DNA of 64,000 bases from Paramarasmius palmivorus (GCA_037176845.1 JAYKXP010000053.1:186001-250000), one strand, 5' to 3'. Numbered from the stretch's first letter, positions 1 through 12,098 are shown. Numbers and translations are program-made. Notes: generated from the sequence alone by a model not told the origin.

Positions 1-3000
1 GTATCGCAATGCTTCCGTTGCCTTGTCTTCAAATGTCAATAACGTGAATTTGAGGAAAGAAATCACGCAAACTGGTGTTCATAGATGATGCCTTCATCTA
101 CAGGAGTAAGAGACATGAGCTTGGAATGCTCGGGATGAGAGCGCAGTAGCGGTGCTGTTCATAAAAGCCTAACTCGCGTTTACAGTCCATTACCATGAGC
201 TTCCCATTCCGATGATCTAGCTTTCCCGTGGGTCACTGGACAATAAGTAGCTGGTTCCTCTCCTAAGTATGCTTCCATTGCCGCAGAGGGTACTAGACTG
301 ATAAGTACAGGCAGCGAGGATACCATCTGACATCTAGCGGCTTGTTCTTGGATATAGATACCACATGTCGGGAATGTGCCCAACATCAAGATGGTGTCCT
401 CAAATACTCAGGTGATGGCGGAGCGAAACTAATGAAGGATGAGAAAACAGTGCAAAAGATGATATCAAAGTACGTTAAGACCTACAATCTGTCCGAAGAT
501 CGTAATCTTGTCGAGGTCACCATCATTGAAAAGCTGCTATATGCATGACATACACTTGAGTGTTGAACTGAGGTAAAAGACTGAGTCTTTAGCTTTGAAC
601 GTACCTAAGCCCTTGATCACCATTTCCTCCATCGAATTCACGATCTGCATGTACTATCCGAAGCCAAGAGTGTGTCAGAGCCGCCCAACCTATAGTTCAA
701 GTTGTATGTCATGGAGACCGTCGGACGCCCTATCCGTATCGGAATCTCTGATAATCCTCGTCCGTCCAAGGCAAGATTGTTTGCCAATCCAATAACAACT
801 TCATGCCTGTGAAAGTAGCACGACGGTAGATCGTCCTCTGCTTTGCATTTGGCTGGAACTGTAACATCGAGATTGAGATGCATCAATTCATTGCGGAGTG
901 ATTCTTCAGGTTGACATCGTCCAGGCATTGACGAGGCTGAGGTGCTGAAACCTGTCTGAGTAAATCCATGTACCAAGTAAACAGAACTCTTACTCTGAAA
1001 GCTTGAAAACGAGCACTGATTGGAGCATTATTATACACGGTACCGAAAGGCTTTTGAATTGACAAAATTACGCGTTTCTCTTCATGGTAAAGAAGCCTCA
1101 CGGTAGGTTTGACGTGTGTGTTTGGTATCATCCATTCTTCTTCGACGACCGATACTTCCCATCTCCTACAGCGGTGGAACATCTGAAGTGCAGAACACAC
1201 ACTTACAAATCAAAAAGTACGCGTCGTGGGGAGATATCTGGAGAGGAGTTGGCCCGAAGTTGGATGCCATGGTAGAGAGAGACTCGAAGGGGTGGCCAAC
1301 AACTGCGTTTAAATACAAGATGTAAAGTAAAAGTAGGAGCAGGAGCATCTCCCTAAGAGAACGCGAAAGACGGGGTCACCGAGTTCCGAACGTTCTAGAA
1401 ATATCACGTGATGTTGACCGATACTGGAGGTCACGTGTAGCATCGACACTTTCTATTTTCGGCAACGGTTTCTATTTTTAGAAAAAGTGAATTTTACAGC
1501 CAAAAGTGCCGGTCCGTAGAAAAATCAGTTGCACCTATAAGACCCTCTACCTAACGGTAGCGGGAATGTACCAGCGCAGATCGTCACAGCTGCAGTACTC
1601 GCATCTTCCCACCTTCCACCATCTTCAACCCATTTTGCCGCCATTTCTCGTGTTTTCGCAAGCTCAGGAATCCTCCATCTACAGCATTCGAAATCAACGT
1701 TCGACGACGCCAGTGACTAATAACACCTCAACCGCAAAACCCTAGCTTGGACATATGCAACTTCAACAGCGAACCATTAGACGTATCCGAGAAAAAGCAG
1801 AATAGTCTGACATGTTTCATGGAGCGACGACATAGGCGGAATCCGGAAAAGGGATTGAGTACGTTTTTGCTTGTCACCACTGGATATATTCCTTAAACAG
1901 GAATGGCGAAGGTTTTTTCGGCGACTTTCCCGTCATGGAGCGAAAGCAATTGCATCCAACATTCAAAGAGTGGTACATTCCTGGCCTAGGAGACCAGTTT
2001 GCTGGGGAATCATCGCTCATATTGCGAGCCAATGGTTGAAACTTCTGTTCTATACTTGGCCGAGAGTCTGAAATCATACACGAAGCATGAACGATAGGCA
2101 AACTTGGTGTACCTTCAAGAAGCCTCTGGGTCGCCTTCTAACCTTGCCTACTCCGGAGGAGTCACATCAACCTAGACGACCAATGATGTCTGCGAGTGCA
2201 AATGATAGGAATCCTGCAATCGAGAGGAAATAGGCCAAGGGTGTATAAGGGTATCTAGTACGTTCCTCCCTACTCTCTGCTGATTGTACCTGACCACAGC
2301 CAGTACAGGAATAATGTAGTAGAAACGACACCCTAGAATTCCAAGAACTCTTCCAATCATAAACGACGTTATGCACGGTAGTTCTTCTCCGCTGTCGAAA
2401 GTGGTGATTGCGGTAAACTCGCTCCACCGCAACATTGTGAGAGACGGTACCTTGAGGATCGCGACACTGCGGTTTCCTGACTGCTCGAATGCATCCACTC
2501 ATTCATCGTGATTGGGGGAATTTAAATCCATATCCATCAAGGTTCATCGTCATGGTGAGCAGATCCTTCTGTGGAGTCGCCGGGATCTGGGTCAAATCTG
2601 GGTTCAATTAATATTGGGGATCTTCCGCAAACGTCGGAGCCGCGACCCTTGTGTGGACACCTTTCAGCTCTGACCTCAGTGCGGTCGGGGTTTCTGTCTG
2701 TTCTTTGATGGCTGTTTTGGAGCTGTCCTATGACATGTGAGTGCTTTGGGCGTTTGGGTATTCTTGTTTAATCTTACCGATGTTGATCTTGGGGGTACCA
2801 ACCACGCGGAGAATCGAAGAAGATTTGTGTCTCGTTTTCATGGAAGCACCATTGACAAGTGCCTGTCAGGAACTCCGAGATAGCCTGCAGCAGGAATGCT
2901 CACCGAGGATGTCCGGCTGTATTTGCTATTAGCTTCCACCGTTCTTTCGGGCACGCTATTCACCCATTTTAACTAACGGTATGTGCTGCTCTTTTTCCAC

Positions 3001-3611
3001 GAACCACCCTGTACTGAACAGCTCCTTGGCATATTGACAGCTTGTTGGCTGAATTTTGCGTCCCACATGCAAACCACAGCGAATATAGCTACTTTGGGTT
3101 CCGTTTCTACTACAATAATTCACCACTTCTCACCTTTCCCTTCCGGTTTGCTCGTTTACTATCGGTATCCTGGGTAATTCCCAGTCTACAGCGATCTACT
3201 TCGGCCTGTGACATGACAAACACATGGTATCGTTCGATCCGCCACTATGGAGGAGAGTCGGAATTTACATCCTTATTCTAGGTTGTGGCGGGAACCACAG
3301 TATGAATTTCCAATTGTTCAAGTGCGATTTACCCTGCTGCGCTGGGATCCGTACGCTGTTGTAGCAAAGTCAGACAGTCGGCATGTTCTTCATGGAAAAT
3401 CGTGCTCTTGGTGCCCTCATTTGCCTGTTGGTACAGGAGGTTGCTGTGGAACGTGCCGCTCGTCGCCCAATCCTTCACTTGACAGCACCTTGAGAGTACA
3501 GCACCTCCACCTCGACCTTAAATTCCGTCGAAGGGATCCCTAGTCCTCACAGAGGAAATGTACGTTTCATCTTCCAATGCCCTGAACGTTTTTCTTACTC
3601 TACCTCATTAG
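1..3611. other. No supported gene
   Basis: Only short open frames occur here and none shows a recognisable domain or a coherent exon chain. The stretch at about 2170-2500 on the minus strand can be read in two overlapping frames with hydrophobic runs, and 3250-3340 on the plus strand reads as a short hydrophobic piece (LWRRVGIYILILG). Both could be membrane-protein remnants, but neither has enough context to be called. The right edge runs into the duplicated block that holds zinc-finger gene A. Confidence 0.5.
1405..1437. promoter_or_regulatory. Pair of CACGTG sites
   Basis: Two perfect CACGTG hexamers lie at 1405-1410 and 1432-1437, 27 bp apart. The first sits in the larger palindrome ATCACGTGAT. 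CACGTG is the core bound by bHLH regulators such as Cbf1 and Pho4 types. No gene start can be tied to them, so a regulatory role is only an inference. Confidence 0.2.
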
Positions 3612-5153
3612 GTACCAAAATACCATCAATCCCTCAGCTTTGAGCGCTGCAGGCGCCGACCCGCGCTACAATGTACAAAGCAATGCAGGTAGGCGCATTC
3701 ATTGTCTTTGCGGAGCGCCAGTGATCAATGGGACGTGGTATAGGTTGTTATAACTGCTGGAAGAACTACCCGCATGGTTGTGGAAGGGATGACTGCACAG
3801 TAGATCGTACCACTGTGCTACGCTCAGGGTCAGTGGCGGACTCTTCTCTTTGATTAGAGAACGCTGATGTTTTTTTTGATACATAGACAAAGCCTAAGCA
3901 ACGACTATGGTCGTCGGTCCTCGGGCTACCAGAGCCGCCACCATCCTAACCTCACCCCCCTCAGCATTCCCAGTCTGCAAGCGGGCATTGGTATGAACGA
4001 CACACCAGGTTTCCCATATACATCAACACCTAGCACTGCGTCACTGCGCACCCCGGCTTCGGGCGTCGGCGAATACTACAATTACGGTATGGTTGGGACC
4101 CCCGGCTATCCAGACATTATTTCGCCTGGCGACGTTCCCAATGGCATAGACCCAACTCAGCTTCAGGATACCATCTCGCCGACAGGATTTCGGTGGCAGG
4201 TGGGAGGTTCCCGCGCGGCAGCCAAGGCTTCAGTGTCGCTGCGAAAGAAGAAACCCGCTTACTTTTGTAAGATTCCGGGGTGCAATTCGGAGGGATTTAC
4301 CGAAAACCACAACCTTGTTCGTTGAGTGACCATTTCTTTGTGCCCGCTTCTTCTATCGCTGATATACCTGATGATTTCCAGATCATATGAACGCACATTA
4401 CGGACTAAAAGACTTTATATGCCCGAAATGCTCCAAAGGATTTGGAACCAAGTCTGACCTCGAACGACACAAGAAGAGGGTAACCCCGTGTAGCCCTGCT
4501 TCCCCGGCCGGCTAATTGTCAAGTCCTGAGACTGAATAAAGTGTACATGTAGGTTACGTAGCACATACACGAAACGAAGCAATTTTGTAAGTTGTACCAA
4601 ATAGACAATTACTGACTATAAGTACCGTTAGAATTTTCTCCCGCAATTTCTGGCATACAGCGTTCACTAAGTACGGGAAAACTTGCTGTTGAAATTGAAT
4701 GGTATGTATGTAAGTACGCCTGGACGTTATGACAAGAGTACGCCGGTTTCGAATCTCGATAGGTATGGAGTCGACCCAATGATACGGCGATGAATAGTGT
4801 ACCATGTATCTCATCTAGCTTATTCTACGGTTCATCGAGCGAGAATGAGACAATTTCAGTTAAATATGGCAAAGGAAAAAATGCGCATGAGCATACCTTG
4901 ACAAAGCCTCAAACCGCTTTGATTATATGCCTCCCAACTCAGTGGCTCAGGCTTAATCTTCCGCTTGACGGAGATAGAACAGTGATGCGGCCGGGGATGG
5001 TGCTGGGAAGGGAATTAAGGAAGGGAGCGTGAGAGCAAGCACACTCTAGCCTGCTCTGACAGAAGATGTAGATGCTATCCCAATGCTGTCCGATGTTACT
5101 TGATCCCTCCGTGGAAGGGTGTCGCTTGTATGTATACTTTGATTATTCGGGAT
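3590..5153. repeat. Direct duplication, copy 1 (intact site)
   Basis: This block is nearly identical to 6285-7628 joined to 8927-9118. Homology begins just before the acceptor of the first supported exon of gene A and continues about 640 bp past its stop codon, ending at the shared string GATTATTCGGGATCT. Long stretches inside the coding part are identical between copies, so the duplication is recent. Copy 1 carries the uninterrupted junction CTTAATCTTCCGCTTGAC near 4951-4968, which is the empty site for the element found in copy 2. Confidence 0.9.
3612..4515 (+). CDS. Small zinc-finger protein, paralogue A
   Basis: Four exons read in one coherent frame: 3612-3688, 3744-3828, 3887-4320 and 4382-4515, giving about 243 residues. 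The start codon lies further upstream and was not fixed. Exon 2 encodes a cysteine cluster C-x2-C-x7-C-x4-C (CYNC...CGRDDC). A low-complexity Ser/Pro/Gly-rich middle follows, then a basic motif GGSRAAAKxSxSLRKK, then two zinc fingers. Finger 1 is C-x4-C-x13-H-x3-H and is split by a phase-1 intron at 4321-4381. Finger 2 (CPKCSKGF...H) ends C-x2-C-x12-H-x5-C. The C-terminus is short (SPASPAG). The protein is probably a nuclear DNA-binding regulator, inferred from the fingers only. Paralogues B, C and D share the same exon plan. Confidence 0.8.
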
Positions 5154-6305
5154 CTATATCATTGACACTGACAGGAAAATCAAGTTGATTTGATTTAACA
5201 TTTGCAAGTAGCTTGGGTACACACCGCTAGGTGCCCGCTGTTCCGTGGCCTCGCCCTGCTGCTACCCAATGGCCAACGCCGTAATATCTCTGTTGTCATT
5301 ATCGTTGCTAAATCTGACACAAGTCATTGGCTCTATGGAGGGTAAAGCAAGGGGATCAAATTCGTCATGTATGGTACCTTCAAAGCAAGAGATACTTACA
5401 GTACCTATGTCACTGATGGAGCGGGGGAAGGACTCGCGGCGTTGTGTTATACATGTTCGACGAGTCGGCGGTCTTGAGTCCATAAATCGATCACTTCGTG
5501 GGATTGGGGTGATAACTTGAAGAGCGTGTTGATGAGAGCGTGTCTGATGAGCGTTTGATTAGTGGCGCGGGAAAGTTTAGGGCAGGCCAAAGCCTACGTA
5601 ATTGTGAAAGACCGCTCCGTAATTGTTCAAACCTTCGACGCCCAGCCTCGACTCAGCTTGGTTCCCTATCCAATTCCTACCACGAACTCCTTCAAGTGCA
5701 GTTGACTCGGGAAAACGTATCATGAAAATTGAGGTAAAAGTCTTGATATAAATCCATCGTTTCTCGGGAGGCTTAATGAATGATTTGTGAATGATGCGCA
5801 TAGGAAAAACATCAAACTAGTGATCTTCATTCCTTCGAAACGCGTCCGAAGCTCACATATGGTTGATATCACTACCAACGAGGGTGTCAAGTGATGGCTC
5901 TACACAGCGAAGGTCGCAAATACAACAGATACAATATCCAGCGATCGCAAATGGCATTGTTGAATCACATCTCAGGCCTTTCGGATTACTGTAACCTATC
6001 CACTGCACGTTAAAACTTATAGATGGTGAGCTTTCATATAAAGACACTAAACCAGTGCGCTCAGATGATTACATAGCCTCTCAGTGTCACTAAGGTCGCG
6101 GTACGTATACACTCATCATAATCCTTAATCGCTTCTGCCTCTGCTAGCCACTAACTTCTTGGTCCTCTACACAGGCGTGTGGTTGGGATTTGTCGCCTAC
6201 TGCATAGGAAGTCGTTTTACTGGACAAAACCCTCTGATTCCCCATCCCAATGTATGACATTCGCTCTTTAAAGCTCCTGTGCGTTTTCTTACTCCACCTC
6301 ATTAG
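4516..6305. other. 3' part of duplicated block, then no gene
   Basis: Up to about 5153 this is the non-coding tail of duplication copy 1, matched in copy 2. From 5154 to 6285 I see only short open frames with no recognisable domain and no exon chain. The last 20 bases are the start of duplication copy 2. Confidence 0.5.
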
Positions 6306-7191
6306 GTACCAAGACACCATCGATCCCTCAGCTTTGAGTGCTCCAGGCGCCGACCCGCGCTACAATGCACAAAGCAATGCAGGTAGGCGCATTCGTTGTC
6401 TTTGCGGAGCGCCAGTGATCAATGTCCGTGGTATAGGTTGTTATAACTGCTGGAAGAACTACCCGCATGGTTGTGGAAGGGGTGACTGCACAATAGATCG
6501 TGCCACTGCGCTGCGCCCAGGGTCAGTGGCGAATTCTTTGATTAGAGAACGCTGATGTTTTTTTCGATACATAGACAAAGCCTAAGCAAGACCTCGGGCC
6601 ATCATCAACCCCGCCATCCTCCTAACCTCACCCCCCTCAGCATTCCCAGTCTGCAAGCGGGCATTGGTATGAACGGCACATCAGGTTTCCCATATACAAC
6701 AACACCTAGCACTGCATCACTACGCAGCCCGGCTTCGGGCGTCGGCGAATACTACAATTACGGTATGGTTGGGACCCCCGGCTATCCAGACATTATTTCG
6801 CCTGGCGACGTTCCCAATGGCATAGACCCAACTCAGCTTCAGGATACCATCTCGCCGACAGGATTTCGGTGACAGGTGGGAGGTTCCCGCGCAGCAGCCA
6901 AGGCTTCAGTGTCGCTGCAAAAGAAGCCGGCTGCTTACTTTTGTGAAGTTCCGGGATGTAACTCGGAGGGATTTACCGAAAAGCACAATCTTGATCGTTG
7001 AGTGACCATTTCTTCATGCCCGCTTCTTCTATCGCTGATATACCTGATGATTTCCAGATCATATGAACGCACACTATGGACGTAAGGGCTTTGTATGCCC
7101 GAGATGCTCCAAAGGCTTTGGAACCAAGTCCGACCTCGAACGACACAAGAAGAGGGTAAACCCGTGTAGCGCTGCTTCCCTAGCTGGCTAA
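6306..7191 (+). pseudogene. Zinc-finger paralogue B with a nonsense codon
   Basis: Same exon plan as gene A. The cysteine cluster (CYNC...CGRGDC), the Ser/Pro-rich middle and both zinc fingers are present, and the finger-splitting intron is 6997-7057. At 6870-6872 a TGA replaces the TGG tryptophan codon found in A at the position just before the GGSRAAAK motif. The predicted product would therefore lack the basic motif and both fingers. No other break was seen downstream, and the finger frame continues to a stop at 7189-7191, so the loss looks young. A truncated protein keeping only the N-terminal cysteine cluster is an alternative to full loss of function. Confidence 0.8.
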
Positions 7192-7628
7192 TTGTCGAGT
7201 CCTGAATTCCTGAGACTGAATAAAGTGTACATGTAGGTTACGTAGTACGAACACGAAACAAAGCAATTTTGCATGTTGTACCAAATGGACAATTGCTGGT
7301 TATACCGGTAAAATTTTCTCCCGCAATTTCTGGCATACAGCGTTCACTAAGTACGGGAAAACTTGATGTTGAAATTGAATGGTATGTATGTATGTACGCC
7401 TGGACGTTGTGACAAGAGTACGCCGGTTTCGAATCTCGATAGGTATGGAGTCGACCCAATGATACGGCGATGAATAGTGTACCATGTATCTCATCTAGCT
7501 TATTCTAAGGGAATGAGACAATTTCAGTTAAATATGGCAAAGGAAAAAATGCGCATGAGCATACCTTGACAAAGCCTCAAACCGCTTTGATTATATGCCT
7601 CCCAACTCAGTGGCTCAGGCTTAATCTT

Positions 7629-8926
7629 CATCAGGAAAAACTGAAAGTTGAACGTACTGTAATGTAGCCTATGTAGCTTTTGTACAGGAATTTAAAACCC
7701 CCCCTATATGTACCCTGTGTAGACTCCACTGAGCGGTTTGTAGAGCTCTGTACACCTCTGTACAAGCCTGTATCAAATGTATACCCTCGCTTATACCACA
7801 TATCAACAACGTACCAGTCCCGTATTGATATGTTCACATGCGTACCACCGTGTCCTATTAGAGTAGCGATAGTACCATAAAGCGATCCGGATTCGATTGC
7901 CCTCGTACTGTTATTCGACGTCCATAATATCGCAAGCGAATCGTAAGATTGGTATATGATATTTATTCAAGAGATTCGAAATACATGACTATCGAATAGT
8001 GAGGCAACTAATGGAATATGGGGGAAATATGTTGTTGGGAGGCAAGTTGAGGCAAGTTATGAGCTAGGAGAGCGATTGCTGTTACTGCATCGGAACTACA
8101 TGGACATAGGTTAATAACGAGCGAGATTCAGAAGTAGTATCGCCACTAACCTTATATGCCTCAGCGCTTTCCATGTCGTCGTTCAACAGTCTCGGAACAC
8201 GTAATTGGGGACGCAAAGGACGTGGCACGTACAGAAGGTGGATCACGGAAGATAAGGTGGTTGTTTGAGGCGATCCCGGTAGTTTCGGGTAGTCTTGACG
8301 CGTGTCTTGAAGGTTTACTATGGAAGAAGGTACTCTCGGGCACGACGGATTGGTGAAGGAGAGAAGCAAGAATGTGGGAAAGTGTCGCATCACAACGCTC
8401 CCCTGAAATGCTTTAGACGTTTCGGAGTTTGAAACGCGACGGAATTGGAAGGTGGGGCAATTGGAGCGTGTCACGTAAGGTGCTCCACTCCACGTTTTCC
8501 AATGTTCCTCGTCGGGGACTCGAGGACGTCCCATTGCGTGTTTTAGCACACCTAGGCCTCTAACGTTTTTACTGTGAGTATTTCTCCTCTCATTTTAGAC
8601 TAGTCCTCATTACTTTTCACCCCAAACAAGCCAACAGACATGTTCAAATACGTTGACTACATTCACGCTCCCTTGGGGGCTACGAACCGTACAGCGAATA
8701 TGGACGTGTCGAGCTGAGGATACGTTCGATATGGACGCGTTGCCTTGGATATACATACCTATACACAGTGTACAGAGAGCCTAGCCACAGGTACGTGGTA
8801 TACACTCGGATACTCTTACTCCACATCTTTCACCACACTGTACACAGATGTCGATATAATACAGATCCTACATTTCGACAGGCTGAGGCCTGCTGAGGCT
8901 ACACATCATTTCACTTTTTCCTGATG
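7629..8926. mobile_element. 1.3 kb non-autonomous DNA transposon
   Basis: The borders are fixed by comparison with the empty site in the upstream duplicate. The left end reads CATCAGGAAAAACTGAAA and the inverted right end reads CATCAGGAAAAAGTGAAA, one mismatch in 18. The dinucleotide TT at 7627-7628 is repeated at 8927-8928 and occurs once in the empty site, so the target duplication is 2 bp (or 3 bp CTT/GTT with one mismatch). Palindromic TGTACA sites cluster near both ends (7681, 7749, 7759; 8769, 8839). No complete transposase is present, so movement would need an enzyme from elsewhere. A 2-3 bp duplication is compatible with CMC/CACTA-like elements, but the ends do not read CACTA. Superfamily is left open. 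Confidence 0.88.
8082..8534 (-). CDS. 150-codon ORF inside the transposon
   Basis: An ATG-initiated frame begins MGRPRVPDEEHWKTW and runs 150 codons within the element. The opening resembles the start of some basidiomycete transposase-like proteins (basic proline motif followed by W-x2-W), but no catalytic residues or zinc-binding pattern follow. It may be a relic of the N-terminus of a lost transposase or a chance frame. No function is assigned. Confidence 0.2.
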   Translation of the reverse strand: MGRPRVPDEEHWKTWSGAPYVTRSNCPTFQFRRVSNSETSKAFQGSVVMRHFPTFLLLSFTNPSCPRVPSSIVNLQDTRQDYPKLPGSPQTTTLSSVIHLLYVPRPLRPQLRVPRLLNDDMESAEAYKVSGDTTSESRSLLTYVHVVPMQ

Positions 8927-9118
8927 TTCCGCTTGACGGAGATAGAACAGTGATGCGGCCGGGGATGGTGCTGGGAAGGGAATTAAGGAAGGGAGCGTGA
9001 GAGCAAGCACACTCTAGCCTGCTCTGACAGAAGATGTAGATGTTATCCCAATGCTGTCCGATGTTACTTGATCCCTCCGTGGAAGGGTGTCGCTTGTATA
9101 CTTTGATTATTCGGGATC

Positions 9119-11048
9119 TGAGCTACTCGTCGCTAGGTAGATAGATACGGCTCCGAGATCCCGCAAGTTTCCTGCCTGATCGGAATCACCACTACTCGAA
9201 CGCTTCCCTACTACTGTACATCGCTATACCGCACCATTCACCAGTTCCTTCAAACGCAGCCGGTTTTCTCATTGTCCAATTCCTTCAACGGCAAAATCCG
9301 CAAGCAAGGAGACCGATTGCTGGCATGAAAAGGTCCAGTTTTTGAGCAGCTCAGTGGGTGCAGATACTCGTTATGCGGTTGCCCTCATACTGATAAATAA
9401 TAGGACTGACAAAGGATCACAGTGAAGCTGCAAGTGCACCGACATCGACGGTTGAGTACACTGCGGTTGCTCTCTGATAGAGAACCCGCTGTTTCCGGTG
9501 CAAAAACTTCAGCGAAACAGGCCGGGTGTGACCAGAGAATGAAGGATTTGACAATGCTAAAGTCCCAGTTTTCGTGGGTGTTCCAATCCCTTCTGTTGAG
9601 ATGCTCATCATCCAACCAGCACAAGAGTTTTGTCGGTCCAGTTCTTGTCAACCAATTTTGCAGAAGGCTAGAATGCACTGAAGGCCCGGCAAGAAATATA
9701 TACTCGGTTTCCCGTCTTCGTCCCCGCTGCATGAAATCGATTCGAGTATTGTAAAGACCGTGTAGTATGAGAAGGCACGTATCTACAATTACGTCTTGTT
9801 TGGAACCCACTAACACTGTACGGTAACAGTGTACCAGTACGACAGATCCGTGGTTCCAGTCCGTGCCTATCCGCAAGTACTTCTGATATAGGCTCTATGT
9901 CGATGTGAGGGCTGTGATACGTTTCTTCTCGTAAAACTTCCCATATTCATGCCCAACCTCCGACTCAAACTTTGTGATTATCGTTGGACGTGCCAAACAT
10001 ATTGTCTTCGATGAATGCGGAATACAGCCCCAAGCGCATATCAAAGCCTCTCTCGATCGCAAACCGTCATTACCCTCGACTGACTCGAGCCTTTGAGGAC
10101 AAGTTCTAGAGCGCAGCCAGAGGTGTAATGGCTCAGAGTTCGGTTAGGTGCATCCATTGGCATGAGGCGTTCCTTCAGTAGCTCTGGTTCTACTCATATA
10201 CGAGGCAGCCTTTGCGCTGCAGACTGGTGCGTCTCGAGCTATTACTAGTCACCATCGTGGCCTTATCTCTTCCTTAGCTTTTCATGGCACCCCAGTTAAT
10301 GGATTGGAATGGGACCCGATGGGCCAAAGGTCCGCTGCTCCATAACGTGTCTATAGCTCGATAATTGTCCGACTCGTTGAATCAAATGGCGTCGGTGCTA
10401 TTGAAATTAATCGTTGGCTTGTCAGGTTACCAGATTCAAATCCCAGTGTATTGATCCCCCATCCTTCGCGGAGTCACTTCGATCTGATCGCCAGTAGTGA
10501 ATTTCCACAATGACTTTGTGATGATGCGTATTGTACTCATTTGTTGATTGAATGGCTAATCCAGTAATGGTTTTACCGTAGGTTCATCTCTGAATCAGCA
10601 GTCCTCAGACCGACCTCACGCAATCTTTCGAGTAATCTTGGCTTCGGGGCCTGTATGGACCGTAGTCCGCAGGTCCACATTTTATAATCTCAGTTGCCGG
10701 ATTCCCACTAGACCTCTCACCTCCGTTTTCCGTTGCAGGCCGTACACGTCCAAGCGCACTGCGAAGTGCCAGTACTGACCTACTCTCATGCAGACACCGA
10801 GGCATTGGTCCACTTGGTGAGTACAAGAGTCCATATTTAGCCTCGATGTCTACTTAGCGCTAATGTTAAGCATCAGTGTATTACAGGGGTAGTAACACGC
10901 AGACGCACCAGCCCAAGACCAAGTTCTGGCCAACATAAGTCCTCGGATTGTCCTCCAGACGGCTACAATTTCAGACCCTCGGAAAGATGCAGCAGGTTGG
11001 GCTTCTTGTTAAAAAGCAACGAAGTACTAACGAGAACAGTTTGAAAAA
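9119..11048. other. No supported gene
   Basis: Short open frames only. The longest, on the minus strand at about 9385-9876, opens with TTG rather than ATG and has no recognisable domain. A tRNA-like B-box (GATTCAAATCC near 10433) was checked and not accepted. Confidence 0.45.
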
Positions 11049-12098
11049 ATGTCCTTCTCTGTTCCCCTTCATCTTCTCTCGCAATGCCAACTTATTATTG
11101 ACCCCGACCCCACAGCGCAAGCATCTTACCGGCTTCAAGCAGTTCCTTCGTCCGGGACTGTTGACAACAACCCCCGAAGCGTAGGGTCTGGACACATCTC
11201 AACCAACATCGATCTTCGATCTACTCTGTCGAACGGCAAGCTAATTCTTGAAGTGACTGCCAATGGTGATTCCATGGCACTTGTGAGTGAGTAACGTTCT
11301 CGCACTTTTTCGCTGCAGGCTTAATCACGCCGCGTTTACAGGGTCGGCGCACGATACAGAGGTCCCTGGGCTTGCCGCCTTTGATCAAGAGAATATTTCA
11401 AATAGTGCTACCCGAGAAAGCGTTCGTGAGTATTTGACTTATGTACACTCCCGCCAACTGAACGTTCTATTTACCTAGATTTTCCCCCATCAAACACGTT
11501 GGACGAATACTTGACGACATTGCCAACTGCGGACTCGTACAACAGGGTTGCCATTTCTGCCCAATGGGACAGCATTTTTGGGCTTGAAGAGCCGTCAACT
11601 ACATATTTGTCGAGCTCTTCGAGTATTATGGCTTCTGGAAGCACTCAGTCCGCAGTGCCAGAGTTGCACCTGGCCAGCGAAACTGTGGAATCACTGTCAT
11701 CATGGGGTGACTCTACGTTGTTTGCGGGTAGCCCGGCTTCTTGGGAGGTCGAGGACTCGAGTGCCCAGACCGACCCGAATGGTTCTGATCAGAGCCGCGC
11801 TCGTCCCTTTCCCTGTAGCCACCCGCTTTGTGGCAGGTCATTCACCAGCAAATACACCCTCGAAACGCATATGTTGTCCCACCAGCCGAAGAAAAGGCAG
11901 TCGTACCAATGCACTATTGGATGTGGCGCCTTGTTTTCGCGTAAACACGACCGCCAGAGACACGAGGTCTCTCAGCATGCGAAACCGACACCATGGACGT
12001 GTTCGTACTGTTCAAATTTTTTCTCTTCGGAAAAGACACTTTCCGCGCATGCACATCACTGTCAACATAGACACCAAGGTGACGTCCCTGTACCATAG
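11049..12098 (+). CDS. Three-finger C2H2 zinc-finger protein (E)
   Basis: A three-exon model keeps one frame: 11049-11286, 11342-11425 and 11479-12098, giving 313 residues. The first two thirds are Ser/Thr-rich with no domain. Three fingers occupy roughly residues 220-310: C-x4-C-x12-H-x3-H (FPCSHPLCGRSF), C-x3-C-x12-H-x4-H (YQCTIGCGALF), and a last one C-x2-C-x12-H with a shortened His/Cys end. The protein ends shortly after, at GDVPVP. It is a likely sequence-specific DNA-binding regulator, inferred from the fingers. It lacks the GGSRAAA motif and the intron inside a finger, so it is not a paralogue of A-D. The last exon is well supported. The 5' exons rest on frame continuity alone. Confidence 0.65.

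Larger units (their letters stand above)
6285..9118. repeat. Direct duplication, copy 2 (interrupted)
   Basis: Homologous to 3590-5153. The left arm is 6285-7628 and the right arm 8927-9118, separated by a 1,298 bp insertion. Compared with copy 1 the left arm carries small deletions (for example near 7507) and the nonsense change in the zinc-finger gene. Homology stops at GATTATTCGGGATCT, after which the two copies diverge completely. Confidence 0.9.

Noticed and set aside
4725..4760. GGTTTCGAATCTCG resembling a tRNA T-arm (also in copy 2)
   Set aside because: No cloverleaf forms in either copy; it is part of the duplicated non-coding tail.
9385..9876. 163-codon minus-strand open frame
   Set aside because: Opens with TTG, composition is unlike neighbouring proteins, and no domain or splice partner was found.
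10390..10460. tRNA-like B-box GATTCAAATCC
   Set aside because: No acceptor stem, D-arm or A-box could be paired around it.
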